The translations under genes and the position numbers were made by a program. 14,432 nt of DNA from Acidobacteriota bacterium (GTDB lineage: Bacteria; Acidobacteriota; Blastocatellia; Pyrinomonadales; Pyrinomonadaceae): the NCBI GenBank assembly GCA_003222935.1, contig QHXL01000017.1:4903-19334 (forward strand), written 5' to 3'. Under the pieces are notes generated by a model. That model was not told the DNA's origin and ran no database searches. It saw only the letters and a list, made by a program, of their open reading frames with translations. Numbering within the stretch: position 1 is the stretch's first letter; each line of letters starts with the position of its first letter. Of the stretch, positions 1 to 7,121 are shown piece by piece.

Positions 1-672
1 AATTACTGATGAGCGAACCATGCGGGTAAGGATCGCCGACAGTGCAGCGCCCAGGGTAAACGCGGGAAGAATTATGTCGCTCCAATCAAATCGGCCCGAG
101 GGCGCAAGCCAGCCAAGTTTGACTGCGAAAACATAGACAAGCATTGGTCCAATTACAAAACTCGGCAGACTGATCCCCAAAAGCGCAATCACCGAGGCGA
201 AGTTGTCGATCAATGTACCCTTGTGCGTGCCGGCTATGACGCCGAGGGGAATTGCGATCACGACGGCGACCAGTAAGGCGACTACGGCTAGTTCGATCGT
301 AGCCGGGTAACGTTCGAGAATAAGACTCCTTACTGGCTGGTCGTTCCGAAATGAAAGACCCATGTCGCCATGCAGCAGTGAACGCCAGTAATCGACGTAG
401 CGATTGTCGGCGCCGTGCCATACGAAATGTCTTTGTTCGTTATCGTCCCGGGGAAAGGAAAAGAAGAACGGTGGACGATCGAGTCCGTGTTTCTGGCGAA
501 ACTGAGCAAACTGTTCTGGAGTTGCTTGTTCACCGAGAACAGCGACTGCGGGGTCGCCGGGAACAAGCTCTATCAGGATTGTAACGAGCGAGACAACGGT
601 CCATGCGACGAGTAGCAGGATGAGCAGTCGTCTAAGACCGCCGAAAATCCTATACCTAAGAGTTGTCCGCAC
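1..672 (-). CDS. ABC transporter permease, DppB/OppB type (partial, 3' end outside window)
   Basis: This is the inner-membrane permease subunit of a peptide- or nickel-type ABC importer (BPD_transp_1 family). The visible 224 residues read from a GTG at 672-670, and an in-frame TGA four codons upstream makes it the earliest possible start. Membrane segments appear at about 14-34, 126-147, 158-186 and 200-216. The family signature LVPGDPA lies at 36-42, followed by the usual GLDRP block at 63-67. Between that block and the conserved YWRSLLHGDMG (95-105) there is a longer, charged extracytoplasmic stretch than in short OppB proteins. The C-terminal EAA loop that contacts the ATPase lies beyond the left edge. 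Partner permease, ATPase and binding protein are not in the window, so the substrate cannot be named. No strong Shine-Dalgarno is visible. Confidence 0.9.
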   Translation of the reverse strand, partial: MRTTLRYRIFGGLRRLLILLLVAWTVVSLVTILIELVPGDPAVAVLGEQATPEQFAQFRQKHGLDRPPFFFSFPRDDNEQRHFVWHGADNRYVDYWRSLLHGDMGLSFRNDQPVRSLILERYPATIELAVVALLVAVVIAIPLGVIAGTHKGTLIDNFASVIALLGISLPSFVIGPMLVYVFAVKLGWLAPSGRFDWSDIILPAFTLGAALSAILTRMVRSSVI

Positions 673-738
673 GCCGCAGGGTTCTCATTCCGAAAGTTGA
701 GACTGGAAAAGACGGCGGGATGATATCAGAAAAAAGAA

Positions 739-807
739 TATCCACAGATTACGCAGACTACACAGATTCAAAACTTAAATCTGAGAAATCTGCGTAATCT
801 GCGGATA
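739..807. repeat. Inverted repeat built of three 9-nt-period units per arm
   Basis: Arms 739-768 and 778-807 match at 26 of 30 positions around a 9-nt loop. Inside each arm a six-base word recurs every nine bases: CAGATT/CAGACT at 745, 754 and 763, and its complement AATCTG at 778, 787 and 796. It sits in the 268-base gap between ubiE and the permease gene. From memory, similar intergenic words occur in many environmental genomes, but I know no defined function for them. In RNA it would form a long hairpin between the two genes. Confidence 0.8.
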
Positions 808-820
808 GGTCAAACAAAAA

Positions 821-897
821 ACGTAGTCCGGGATTGGCTCAAATACTCGCACAGCCCCGACAACCGCGCGCTTACCAAACCAATCCCGAGACTACGT
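821..897. repeat. Long-loop inverted repeat
   Basis: Arm 821-837 (ACGTAGTCCGGGATTGG) is complementary to 880-897 with one single-base bulge, around a loop of 42 bases. No poly-T follows on either strand, so it is not a classical terminator. With the neighbouring repeats at 739-807 and 901-928 it makes nearly the whole ubiE/permease gap palindromic. Confidence 0.75.
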
Positions 898-900
898 ATC

Positions 901-928
901 TGGTTGCAAACCAAAAACGTTGCAACCA
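901..928 (-). terminator. Hairpin 13 nt past the ubiE stop, possible terminator
   Basis: A perfect 9-bp inverted repeat (TGGTTGCAA 901-909, TTGCAACCA 920-928) encloses a 10-nt loop just downstream of ubiE on the minus strand. There is no good T-run after the stem, so it may protect mRNA 3' ends or terminate weakly rather than act as a standard intrinsic terminator. Confidence 0.4.
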
Positions 929-940
929 ATTCCAAAGCTC

Positions 941-1654
941 TTACGGCTTCCTGCCGATGTGCAGAGCCGCTATTCCGCCGGTCAGGTTCTGATAACTAAC
1001 CTGATCAAAACCCGCCTGTGTCATTAAGAGCGCGAGCTGATCCTGATCAGGAAACCTCGACACCGACGCGGGCAAATAGGTGTAAGCACTAAGTGAACCA
1101 CTAACCAAACCACCTAACAGCGGCAGTATCTTTCGAAAGTACAGACCAAACATCGTTCGAAGTACTGCATTGGAAGGTCTTGAAAACTCCAGGACCGCCA
1201 CCCAGCCATTGGGCTTCAGCACACGGCAAAGTTCACTTAGGCCACCTTCTACACTCGCAAGGTTTCGTAAACCGAAAGCAATCGTAACCGCGTCAAATGC
1301 ACCCGTAACAAAGGGTAAACGCAGCGCATCACTCTCGAGTAGCTCGACCTCGCTTGATACTTTGCCGGCCGCAATGCTCAACATTGGCCGGCAAAAGTCA
1401 GTGCCCACAACTCGCGCTCTCATACTTTCAAACAACGTGACCGATAAATCACCGGTGCCACAGGCAACATCCAAAATCACTGGCCTCGCGGTCGGCAGTT
1501 TCTCTGTTAACCGACTTGCGACTATCTTTCGCCAACGCTTGTCGACATTGCCGGACAGGACATGGTTCAAGAAATCGTAGCGACCAGCTATCGTTGCAAA
1601 CATCTCTCGAACACGTCCTGCGTGTTCTTCTGTGGCACTTCTACTCTCAGGCAC
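941..1654 (-). CDS. ubiE: Demethylmenaquinone/ubiquinone C-methyltransferase, UbiE/MenG
   Basis: This enzyme uses S-adenosylmethionine to methylate the ring of demethylmenaquinone (or a ubiquinone precursor) late in respiratory quinone synthesis. The 237 residues match the usual family length. Visible family features are YDFLNHVLS at 26-34, the SAM-binding motif I LDVACGTGDL at 61-70, AFGLRNL at 126-132, YTYLPASVSRFP at 191-202 and the typical C-terminal GGIAALHIGRKP. The start is GTG at 1654-1652; only a weak AGG lies about ten bases upstream. It lies 57 bases downstream of the M16-like gene on the same strand and could share its transcript. The menaquinone role is likelier than ubiquinone if the host is an acidobacterium, but no other quinone genes are present to confirm this. 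Confidence 0.95.
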   Translation of the reverse strand: MPESRSATEEHAGRVREMFATIAGRYDFLNHVLSGNVDKRWRKIVASRLTEKLPTARPVILDVACGTGDLSVTLFESMRARVVGTDFCRPMLSIAAGKVSSEVELLESDALRLPFVTGAFDAVTIAFGLRNLASVEGGLSELCRVLKPNGWVAVLEFSRPSNAVLRTMFGLYFRKILPLLGGLVSGSLSAYTYLPASVSRFPDQDQLALLMTQAGFDQVSYQNLTGGIAALHIGRKP

Positions 1655-1711
1655 AGTTAAACCTATTTGGTTGGGTGTTTGTGTTGCAAGTGGCTTGCAA
1701 ACGCTTTGTGA

Positions 1712-3095
1712 TTACCTGTGGCTGCTCGGAGTTCCAGGTTTTACTGGTGGTTTTGGTGAAGCTGTTGGTGTAGGCACTTCGCCTAGCACTTCGAACGGAA
1801 GATGACCCTGTAATGCTGGCTTTAGTTGCAGTGGATCTCCGGCGACGACCGTCGCAATTGCTGAGCCTTTAAAGAGTCTTGACGCAACGCGCTGCACGTC
1901 CAACGCTGAAACTGACTGCATCGAAGCGACTGGATCCTGGTAAGCGGAAATTCGATATGTATCCATGTCGAGCCATGAATCAGGCACGTTTTCAATTTTG
2001 GAGGTAGTTGAGGTGAGCTCCGTAATCGCTTCGCGCTTAGCTCGATCAAGTTCAGTGTCGGTGATTGGACTTGTGATTAATGAATCGATGACTTTCTTTG
2101 CCGAGGCCACACTGCCGACGACCATTTGGGTACTAACCGTAGTTCCCATCACGAAGATCCCAGGTAGCTGGTAACTCTCGCTGCGAGCAAAAACAGGCTT
2201 TGTGATCAGTTCAGGAGCGATTGATTGCCATCGATCCTGGACAACCTTTGCGAGTACTGCGGCGGCATAATAGTCACGATCTGCACGTGAAACACCCCTC
2301 ATTGCAAGTCTTATCTCGGCAGACGACGAGGGCACGCTAACAATTAGGGCACGTGGGTCTGGAACTTTCGCCGCGCGGAAAGTTGAGGGCACAAGCTGTT
2401 CACTCTTGCGCCACGGACCAAGTAATTGCTTTAAGACTCGCATAGTTCGAGACTTGTTAACGCCTCCAACGATCGCGAGCGTAGCGTTGTTTGAATTGAG
2501 GAACCGTTCGCGTGCGAGCATTAGATCCGCCCTATCCACTCGAGCGAGATCCTCCGGTGAACCACCTGAAGGACGACCATAGGGAAAGTCGCCGATCGGC
2601 CACTATGGCAGGCGAGACTGCAGTGTCGCGCAGAATCTTTATCCGTGACTCGCGAACTCGCGTTACTAACTCGGGCGAGAGTTGTGTCGCGAGAATTCCA
2701 TTTCGCAATACCTCCAGAATATTGTCGAGTTGCTCCGCTTTTCCAACCATTGTGATGGTGAGCGAGTCGTAGTTGACTGCGACGTTGAGTTTGCCGCCCA
2801 TCTGTTCTGTGAAGAAGTCGACAGTGGCTTCGTCTGGAAACAGAATGTCTCCGATGAGCGCCATCTCCCCCGCTTTTCCGGCTAGATCGAATGCGCTACC
2901 GCTATGAATCCGAAGCTTGACGACTACATCCTGACTCCCCGGCGTAGGCCAGAACAAGATTCTTAATCCATTCAATAACTCCTGGTTTTCGGGAATATTG
3001 GTGGGTTGAGCGTGCGCGGATGGAGCGATTAATAGGCAAAGGACAATGGTGATCCACCAGGTACGCGACGTACGCATTTTTGTATGTATTGACAT
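1712..3095 (-). pseudogene. M16 (insulinase/pitrilysin) family protein, non-catalytic and frameshifted
   Basis: Two overlapping reading frames, 3095-2532 and roughly 2593-1712, together encode one M16-type protein of about 460 residues. The first frame has a Sec signal peptide (hydrophobic 13-24, likely cut after SAHA at 29), so the product should be exported. It then matches the M16 N-terminal lobe until VADRR near residue 169. The homology continues in the other frame as GDFPYGRPSGGSPEDLAR and runs to the end. The shift falls at about 2592-2595, and two bases (modulo 3) appear to be missing. The zinc site HxxEH expected near residues 78-82 reads AGEMALIGDIL, with no His or Glu ligand pair, so even an intact product would not be a zinc protease. 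The C-terminus is Pro-rich. A GTG at 2539 with GGAGG upstream could allow a separate second product. Mutation versus assembly error cannot be decided here. Confidence 0.8.
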
Positions 3096-3391
3096 CTGAA
3101 GGTCAGGGCTAAAGGTATTTCTTGGGAAAATGATCTAATTTCAAGGGACGAAAACATCTTAGATGCGAGGTGTTTGCCCGTCAACCGTTTGGCTTTATGG
3201 CGCATCCAAGCCGTTGGTTAGCAAGCGAGTGAGGGCGATCCGCCCTGTGTAAGCCGAAAGAATTATGTACTTGTGACCCTTGCGGGATTAATATCCGACC
3301 CGGAAGGAAAATTTTTCGGGATCGAGCGTAACTTTCTGCTTGTTCCTGGTAATAACAGTAGGAAGCGATTCCTGCAGGATCGAGTGCTTGA
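3096..3391. other. Divergent intergenic region with hairpins
   Basis: This 296-base gap separates the minus-strand M16-like gene from the plus-strand sigma gene, so it should hold both promoters. I see no convincing -35/-10 pair; TAATAT at 3289-3294 is the best -10-like word for the sigma gene. Two foldable elements stand out. One is AACC/GGCTT (3184-3195) pairing with AAGCC/GGTT (3208-3219). The other is a perfect 6-bp stem with a 3-nt loop, AGGGCG-ATC-CGCCCT (3232-3246). Their role is unknown. Confidence 0.45.
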
Positions 3392-3997
3392 TTGCCAGAG
3401 AGAAACACAGACGAGCTCTTGCTTCAACGAGCAGGAGAGGGTGACCAGACAGCCTTCATTGAGTTATATGAACGGCATCGGCTTCCAGTCTTCCGCTTTG
3501 CCTACCGGTTATTAGGCTCGGTAGAAAATGCTGAGGACGTGACTCACGACTGTTTTTTGAGTTTAGTGCGGAAGTCGGAGAACTTTCGACCAGGTCGCGC
3601 TTCTTTGAGAACCTATCTTTTCGCCGCGGCCCGCAATCTGGCTTTGAAGTATTTTCGCGATGCGGGTCGAGATGAAAGTTGGGATGAGTTAACCGACGAA
3701 CCAAGTCTGACCGTTCAGCAGGAACCACTGCGAAGGTTGTTGGATGAGGAGCTGTCGAATCAGGTGCGCGAGGCTGTTATGAGCTTGCCGCCGCTGCAGC
3801 GTGAGGCGCTTGTTTTGTTTGAATACGAAGACTTGAGTTTGAGCGAGATCGCGGCGATAACTCAAAGTGAAGTTGGCGCGATCAAGGCCCGACTTTTCAG
3901 AGCTCGAGAAGGGTTAAAGAGAATGCTCAGGCCCTATTTAAGCGGTAATCAGGAATTGAATAGTGGTCGGGAAATTGTTACTTTGAGGGAGGCGTGA
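3392..3997 (+). CDS. ECF-type RNA polymerase sigma factor
   Basis: This is an extracytoplasmic-function sigma-70 family member that directs RNA polymerase to a specific promoter set. Of its 201 residues, region 2 occupies about 22-92 (AYRLLGSVENAEDVTHDCFL and the SLRTYLFAAARNLALKYFRD block). Region 4 occupies about 123-178, with the LPPLQREALVL start and the helix-turn-helix LSEIAAITQSEVGAIKARL. There is no region 1.1 or 3, and the C-terminal tail of about 20 residues is not conserved. The start is TTG at 3392, since the two other near starts (GTG 3384, TTG 3388) are out of frame. An AGGA lies about 12 bases upstream. It ends one base before the next gene, which carries an anti-sigma-like N-terminus, so the pair is likely a co-transcribed sigma/regulator unit. 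Confidence 0.93.
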   Translation: MPERNTDELLLQRAGEGDQTAFIELYERHRLPVFRFAYRLLGSVENAEDVTHDCFLSLVRKSENFRPGRASLRTYLFAAARNLALKYFRDAGRDESWDELTDEPSLTVQQEPLRRLLDEELSNQVREAVMSLPPLQREALVLFEYEDLSLSEIAAITQSEVGAIKARLFRAREGLKRMLRPYLSGNQELNSGREIVTLREA

Positions 3998-3998
3998 G

Positions 3999-5774
3999 AT
4001 GGGCGTTGAGCCTGATAATGAGTTTGCTTCAGATGATGAGCTCAAATCGCTGCTCGAACGCTGGGTTGTGCCTGGTCCTTCGAGAGTTCTCGACAAGCGA
4101 ATAGCAACGAGTTTTCAACAGGAGTTTTCAGGCGCAGACGGGCTGTCTCAGTCAGTGCTGCTCCCCCAACGGCGAGAAGAGGTAGTATTGATGAAGTTCT
4201 GCACGAGATGCGAAGAAGAGTTTGCTGACAAGTTCAGCTTTTGTCCCGTTGATGGTTCACCTTTGACAACAGTCGAAGTTAAGGAGCCTGTCAGGCAGGA
4301 TGAACCGAGTTGGACCGTCAGCCATGAGGAAACGTCGCCAACGGTAGAGAGCAACGGCTCTCACCGTAACCAGCCAAGTAACCAGCCGATTATTCCTAGC
4401 GTTCCGCCGAGACCGACGCCTGCACCTGTTTTTGCTGCTACATCAGCGCTGGCGCTTCGTGATGAATATCACCTGACGTTTTTGGATGATGCGGGACTAG
4501 GTTCTCGCTTAACTCATGAACTCAGGGATGTGGCCCACGAGTATGAGTTGACCTGGCCCGAGTTCAAACGCGATCCATTCGGTTTCACTAAACGCACATT
4601 CATAGGCTATGGCCAGATGCTGAGGAAGGTGCTGGCGAACAAGAACGTCTTGATGGCCATCGGGGGCGCCGTGCTGGCTATCGTCGTATTGGTGGGCGCG
4701 GTAATGTTGATGGAGCGCTCTCAATCAACGAAGACTCCTAAGGTTGGGTTAATCGGTTTCTCGATACTCGCTGCTGGTTTGTTAGTCGCGTTGTTCTCCA
4801 CCTGGCTCGGCCGCGATCGTGGAGCGGCAGTTATGGGAGCGGAACCGTCGGACTCACGCAGTGTAGTGATCGCGATGGTTGCATCGTTTGTGTTCCTGTT
4901 TACGATTCTGGGTGTCATCCTCGGAATGGATTATCGTAATCGGCAGCAGCAACAACTGCTTGCTCAGAATGAACAAGAAGTTGTCGATCAGCTGCTCGAC
5001 ATTCCTGATGAGCAGCCAACCCCGGAACCCGGCACAGCTGGTCTAAACAAAGGTAATGGTGGCGGAAGTAAGCCGAAGCCCGAACGTGCTGCGGGTGGTG
5101 GTGGCGGCGGACGTGAAGAAGCCAAGCCGGCGTCGTTTGGTAAGCCTCCGCAAGCATCCCTGGATATTCCGCAGGTTGTGGCGCCGGATCCGAAGCCACC
5201 CAAGATTACAAACCCGTCGTTGCCAGTTGCTGCGACCGTAGTAGCTGATCCGATGTTGGTTCCACCCGATGCTCGTGTATTGCCGTATGGCGACTACAAG
5301 TCAAAGAGTACTGATCCTTCGTCAGGTACAGGAACCGGTAACGGAATAGGTACTGGACAGGGCGGCGGCATTGGACCTGGTGAAGGTGGTGGACTTGGAC
5401 CTGGTCGGGGCGGAAACATAGGTGGCGGTGATCGAAATGACGGCGGCGGCGGACCCGGCGGAGGCGGAGGTGGTGATTACTCCAAGATCTTCACTGGTAA
5501 AGAAGTGACGTCGAAAGCCCGCTTGATTTCGAAACCGGAACCGCAGTACACGGAAGATGCCCGCAGGAATCAGATTGTGGGAACCGTTGTGCTGAAGGTT
5601 GTGTTTTCATCCTCGGGTACGGTGACTAACATTCGAACCGTTTCGGGTCTTCCCTACGGTCTGACTGAACGAGCTATCGCAGCTGCGCGGCTCATCAAGT
5701 TTGTACCGGCAACTAAGGATGGCCATCAGGTTTCGATGTGGATGCAGTTGGAGTACAACTTCAACCTGTATTGA
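3999..5774 (+). CDS. Multidomain membrane protein: anti-sigma-like N-terminus, zinc ribbon, three TM segments, TonB C-terminal domain
   Basis: The 591-residue protein starts at an ATG preceded by a strong GAGGGAGG and one base after the sigma gene stop. Residues 10-45 (DDELKSLLERWVVPG, then VLDKRI) resemble the short N-terminal segments of acidobacterial sigma-linked membrane regulators. A zinc-ribbon-like knuckle follows at 67-86 (FCTRC, then FCPVDG; Cys68, Cys71, Cys82, with Asp where a fourth Cys might be). Next come a Pro-rich linker, a charged conserved-looking block at 152-210, and membrane helices at about 217-237, 249-270 and 288-310. A long Pro/Gly-rich stretch (335-492) leads to a TonB C-terminal domain at 503-591 (PEPQYTEDARRNQIVGTVVL, FVPATKDG). 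An odd number of helices places the N-terminus in the cytoplasm and the TonB domain in the periplasm. A role as membrane-bound partner of the sigma factor is inference from architecture and gene order. Confidence 0.85.
   Translation: MGVEPDNEFASDDELKSLLERWVVPGPSRVLDKRIATSFQQEFSGADGLSQSVLLPQRREEVVLMKFCTRCEEEFADKFSFCPVDGSPLTTVEVKEPVRQDEPSWTVSHEETSPTVESNGSHRNQPSNQPIIPSVPPRPTPAPVFAATSALALRDEYHLTFLDDAGLGSRLTHELRDVAHEYELTWPEFKRDPFGFTKRTFIGYGQMLRKVLANKNVLMAIGGAVLAIVVLVGAVMLMERSQSTKTPKVGLIGFSILAAGLLVALFSTWLGRDRGAAVMGAEPSDSRSVVIAMVASFVFLFTILGVILGMDYRNRQQQQLLAQNEQEVVDQLLDIPDEQPTPEPGTAGLNKGNGGGSKPKPERAAGGGGGGREEAKPASFGKPPQASLDIPQVVAPDPKPPKITNPSLPVAATVVADPMLVPPDARVLPYGDYKSKSTDPSSGTGTGNGIGTGQGGGIGPGEGGGLGPGRGGNIGGGDRNDGGGGPGGGGGGDYSKIFTGKEVTSKARLISKPEPQYTEDARRNQIVGTVVLKVVFSSSGTVTNIRTVSGLPYGLTERAIAAARLIKFVPATKDGHQVSMWMQLEYNFNLY
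4174..4193 (+). promoter_or_regulatory. Internal ribosome binding site and alternative ATG
   Basis: Within the preceding gene, GAGAAGAGGTAG (4174-4185) lies about six bases before ATG 4191-4193, which is in frame and encodes Met65 of the long form. Translation from here would give a 527-residue protein beginning MKFCTRC, with the zinc ribbon at its extreme N-terminus. That is the usual position of such ribbons. Both a long form with the anti-sigma-like segment and a short form without it are therefore possible. Confidence 0.45.
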
Positions 5775-5780
5775 TGTCCG

Positions 5781-5881
5781 AACTTTAGTTTGTCGAGTCA
5801 AAAAGAGAACGGCGCTGGAATTTAATCCGGCGCCGTTTAATTTTGGGTCTAACCAGGTTGGAGCAACGACAAACTAAAGTT
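5781..5881. repeat. Perfect 15-bp inverted repeat enclosing the terminator
   Basis: AACTTTAGTTTGTCG at 5781-5795 is exactly complementary to 5867-5881. The pair encloses the terminator hairpin at 5808-5837. The right arm touches the last base of the aminotransferase stop codon. The arms are separated by 71 bases, so in RNA they would form an outer stem around the terminator. Confidence 0.8.
5808..5837. terminator. Bidirectional intrinsic terminator between convergent genes
   Basis: An 11-bp stem with one G-U pair (5808-5818 with 5827-5837; core AACGGCGC/GCGCCGTT) closes an 8-nt A/T loop. TAATTTT follows on the plus strand, and the complement of AAAAAG (5800-5805) gives a T-run on the minus strand. 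It lies 33 bases after the TonB-domain gene and 43 bases past the convergent aminotransferase stop, so it can serve both transcripts. Confidence 0.85.
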
Positions 5882-7086
5882 TATCGGCCATTTTTTTCAA
5901 CGAACCTTCGCATCCTCTTAACGCCTTCTTCCAACTGCGCCATCGACGTTGCATACGACATTCGCACAAATCCTTCCGCGCCGAAGGCCGCACCATCGGT
6001 GACAACGGTTTGTTCATCCTCAAGGAGTCGTTGTGAAAACTCGGCTGATGTTTTTAAGCCATTCGTAAGACAGCCGCGTATATCTGGAAAAGCGTAGAAA
6101 GCGCCTTCGGGTTCACTACACTTGATTCCAGGGATTCCGCGCAACGCTTGCAGCAGCCACTCCCGGCGCTTCGTGTACTCTGCCAACATCAGGCCAACTG
6201 ATTCCTGAGGACCATTGAATGCCTCAACTGCCGCCCACTGAGCAATCGAGTTTGGATTGGATGTGCAATGTCCCTGGACTTTGAGCATTGCTTTGGTCCA
6301 GTCAGTCGGCGCCAACGCGTAACCCAATCTCCATCCGGTCATCGCGTAGGTTTTCGAAAACGAACCTGCAATACACAATTTCGATCGCAACTCTGCCGGC
6401 AAACTCGCGGCACTGAAGACCTCACCGGGCGGATAAACAAATCGCAGGTAGCACTCGTCTGAAATAACATAAATTCCGCGGTCTGCAGTCAACTCGATGA
6501 TCCGTCGAATCTCCGTTGGCGGTATCACCCGGCCAGAAGGATTTGAAGGCGAGTTCAAAATAAGAATTTTTGTCCGGGGAGTAATCGCCCGTTCGACCTG
6601 TTCGGCAGTTAACAGAAAATCTGTTTCTTCAGTCTCAATAAAAACTGGGTTACCGCCTGCGAACACTACAATCTCGGGGAATGTGACCCAGTAAGGCTTT
6701 GGGATCAAAACCTCGTCACCCGGATTGATGAGAGTGACTACAGCATTGAAGATCGCCTGCTTGCCACCGGAGGCTCCCATTACCTCTGAAGGTTGATATT
6801 CAGTTTGAAACTCTCGCTGGTAGAAGTTGATGATCGCGCGCTGAAGCTCGCGTGTGCCGCCAGTCGAGGTGTATTTGGTGCGGCCAACTCGCATGGCTTC
6901 TGCAGCAGCCTGCTTTATGTTTTCGGGCGTGTCGAAGTCGGGTTCACCGGCGCCAAAGTCGACAACGTCAGCGCCTGCGGCACGAAGTGCCTCAGCCGCT
7001 TGCATCGCAGCAAGCGTAGAGGACGACTGCATCCGGGTTACGTTGTGGGAAGTGGTAAATGGGGAAGTTGCGGGCCAGGTTTTCAT
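5881..7086 (-). CDS. Pyridoxal-phosphate aminotransferase class I/II, aspartate aminotransferase type
   Basis: This cytoplasmic PLP enzyme moves an amino group between an amino acid (probably aspartate) and 2-oxoglutarate. The 401 residues fit the AspB-like Ib subgroup. Visible features are DFGAGEPDFDTP (43-54), YTSTGGTRELQ (72-82), the PLP-contacting NPSG at 182-185, Asp210 and Tyr213 in ISDECY, and the Schiff-base Lys245 in SFSKTYAMTGWRLGY. Arg375 (FVRMSYA) should bind the substrate alpha-carboxylate. The ATG at 7086 has GAGAG about six bases upstream. It follows the small KGG-type gene by 35 bases on the same strand. Substrate preference within the family (aspartate, prephenate or other) cannot be read from sequence alone. 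Confidence 0.93.
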   Translation of the reverse strand: MKTWPATSPFTTSHNVTRMQSSSTLAAMQAAEALRAAGADVVDFGAGEPDFDTPENIKQAAAEAMRVGRTKYTSTGGTRELQRAIINFYQREFQTEYQPSEVMGASGGKQAIFNAVVTLINPGDEVLIPKPYWVTFPEIVVFAGGNPVFIETEETDFLLTAEQVERAITPRTKILILNSPSNPSGRVIPPTEIRRIIELTADRGIYVISDECYLRFVYPPGEVFSAASLPAELRSKLCIAGSFSKTYAMTGWRLGYALAPTDWTKAMLKVQGHCTSNPNSIAQWAAVEAFNGPQESVGLMLAEYTKRREWLLQALRGIPGIKCSEPEGAFYAFPDIRGCLTNGLKTSAEFSQRLLEDEQTVVTDGAAFGAEGFVRMSYATSMAQLEEGVKRMRRFVEKNGR

Positions 7087-7121
7087 GAAACTCTCGTGTT
7101 CAGAATGACGTTAACTGCCAC

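Noticed and set aside
330..615. Several short open frames on both strands
   Set aside because: They are shadows of the permease gene, whose translation has clear family motifs and membrane segments.
1712..3095. Two separate functional genes instead of one broken M16-like gene
   Set aside because: The break falls inside the N-terminal lobe and homology continues directly in the other frame, so a frameshift is the simpler reading; coupled restart is kept only as a finding.
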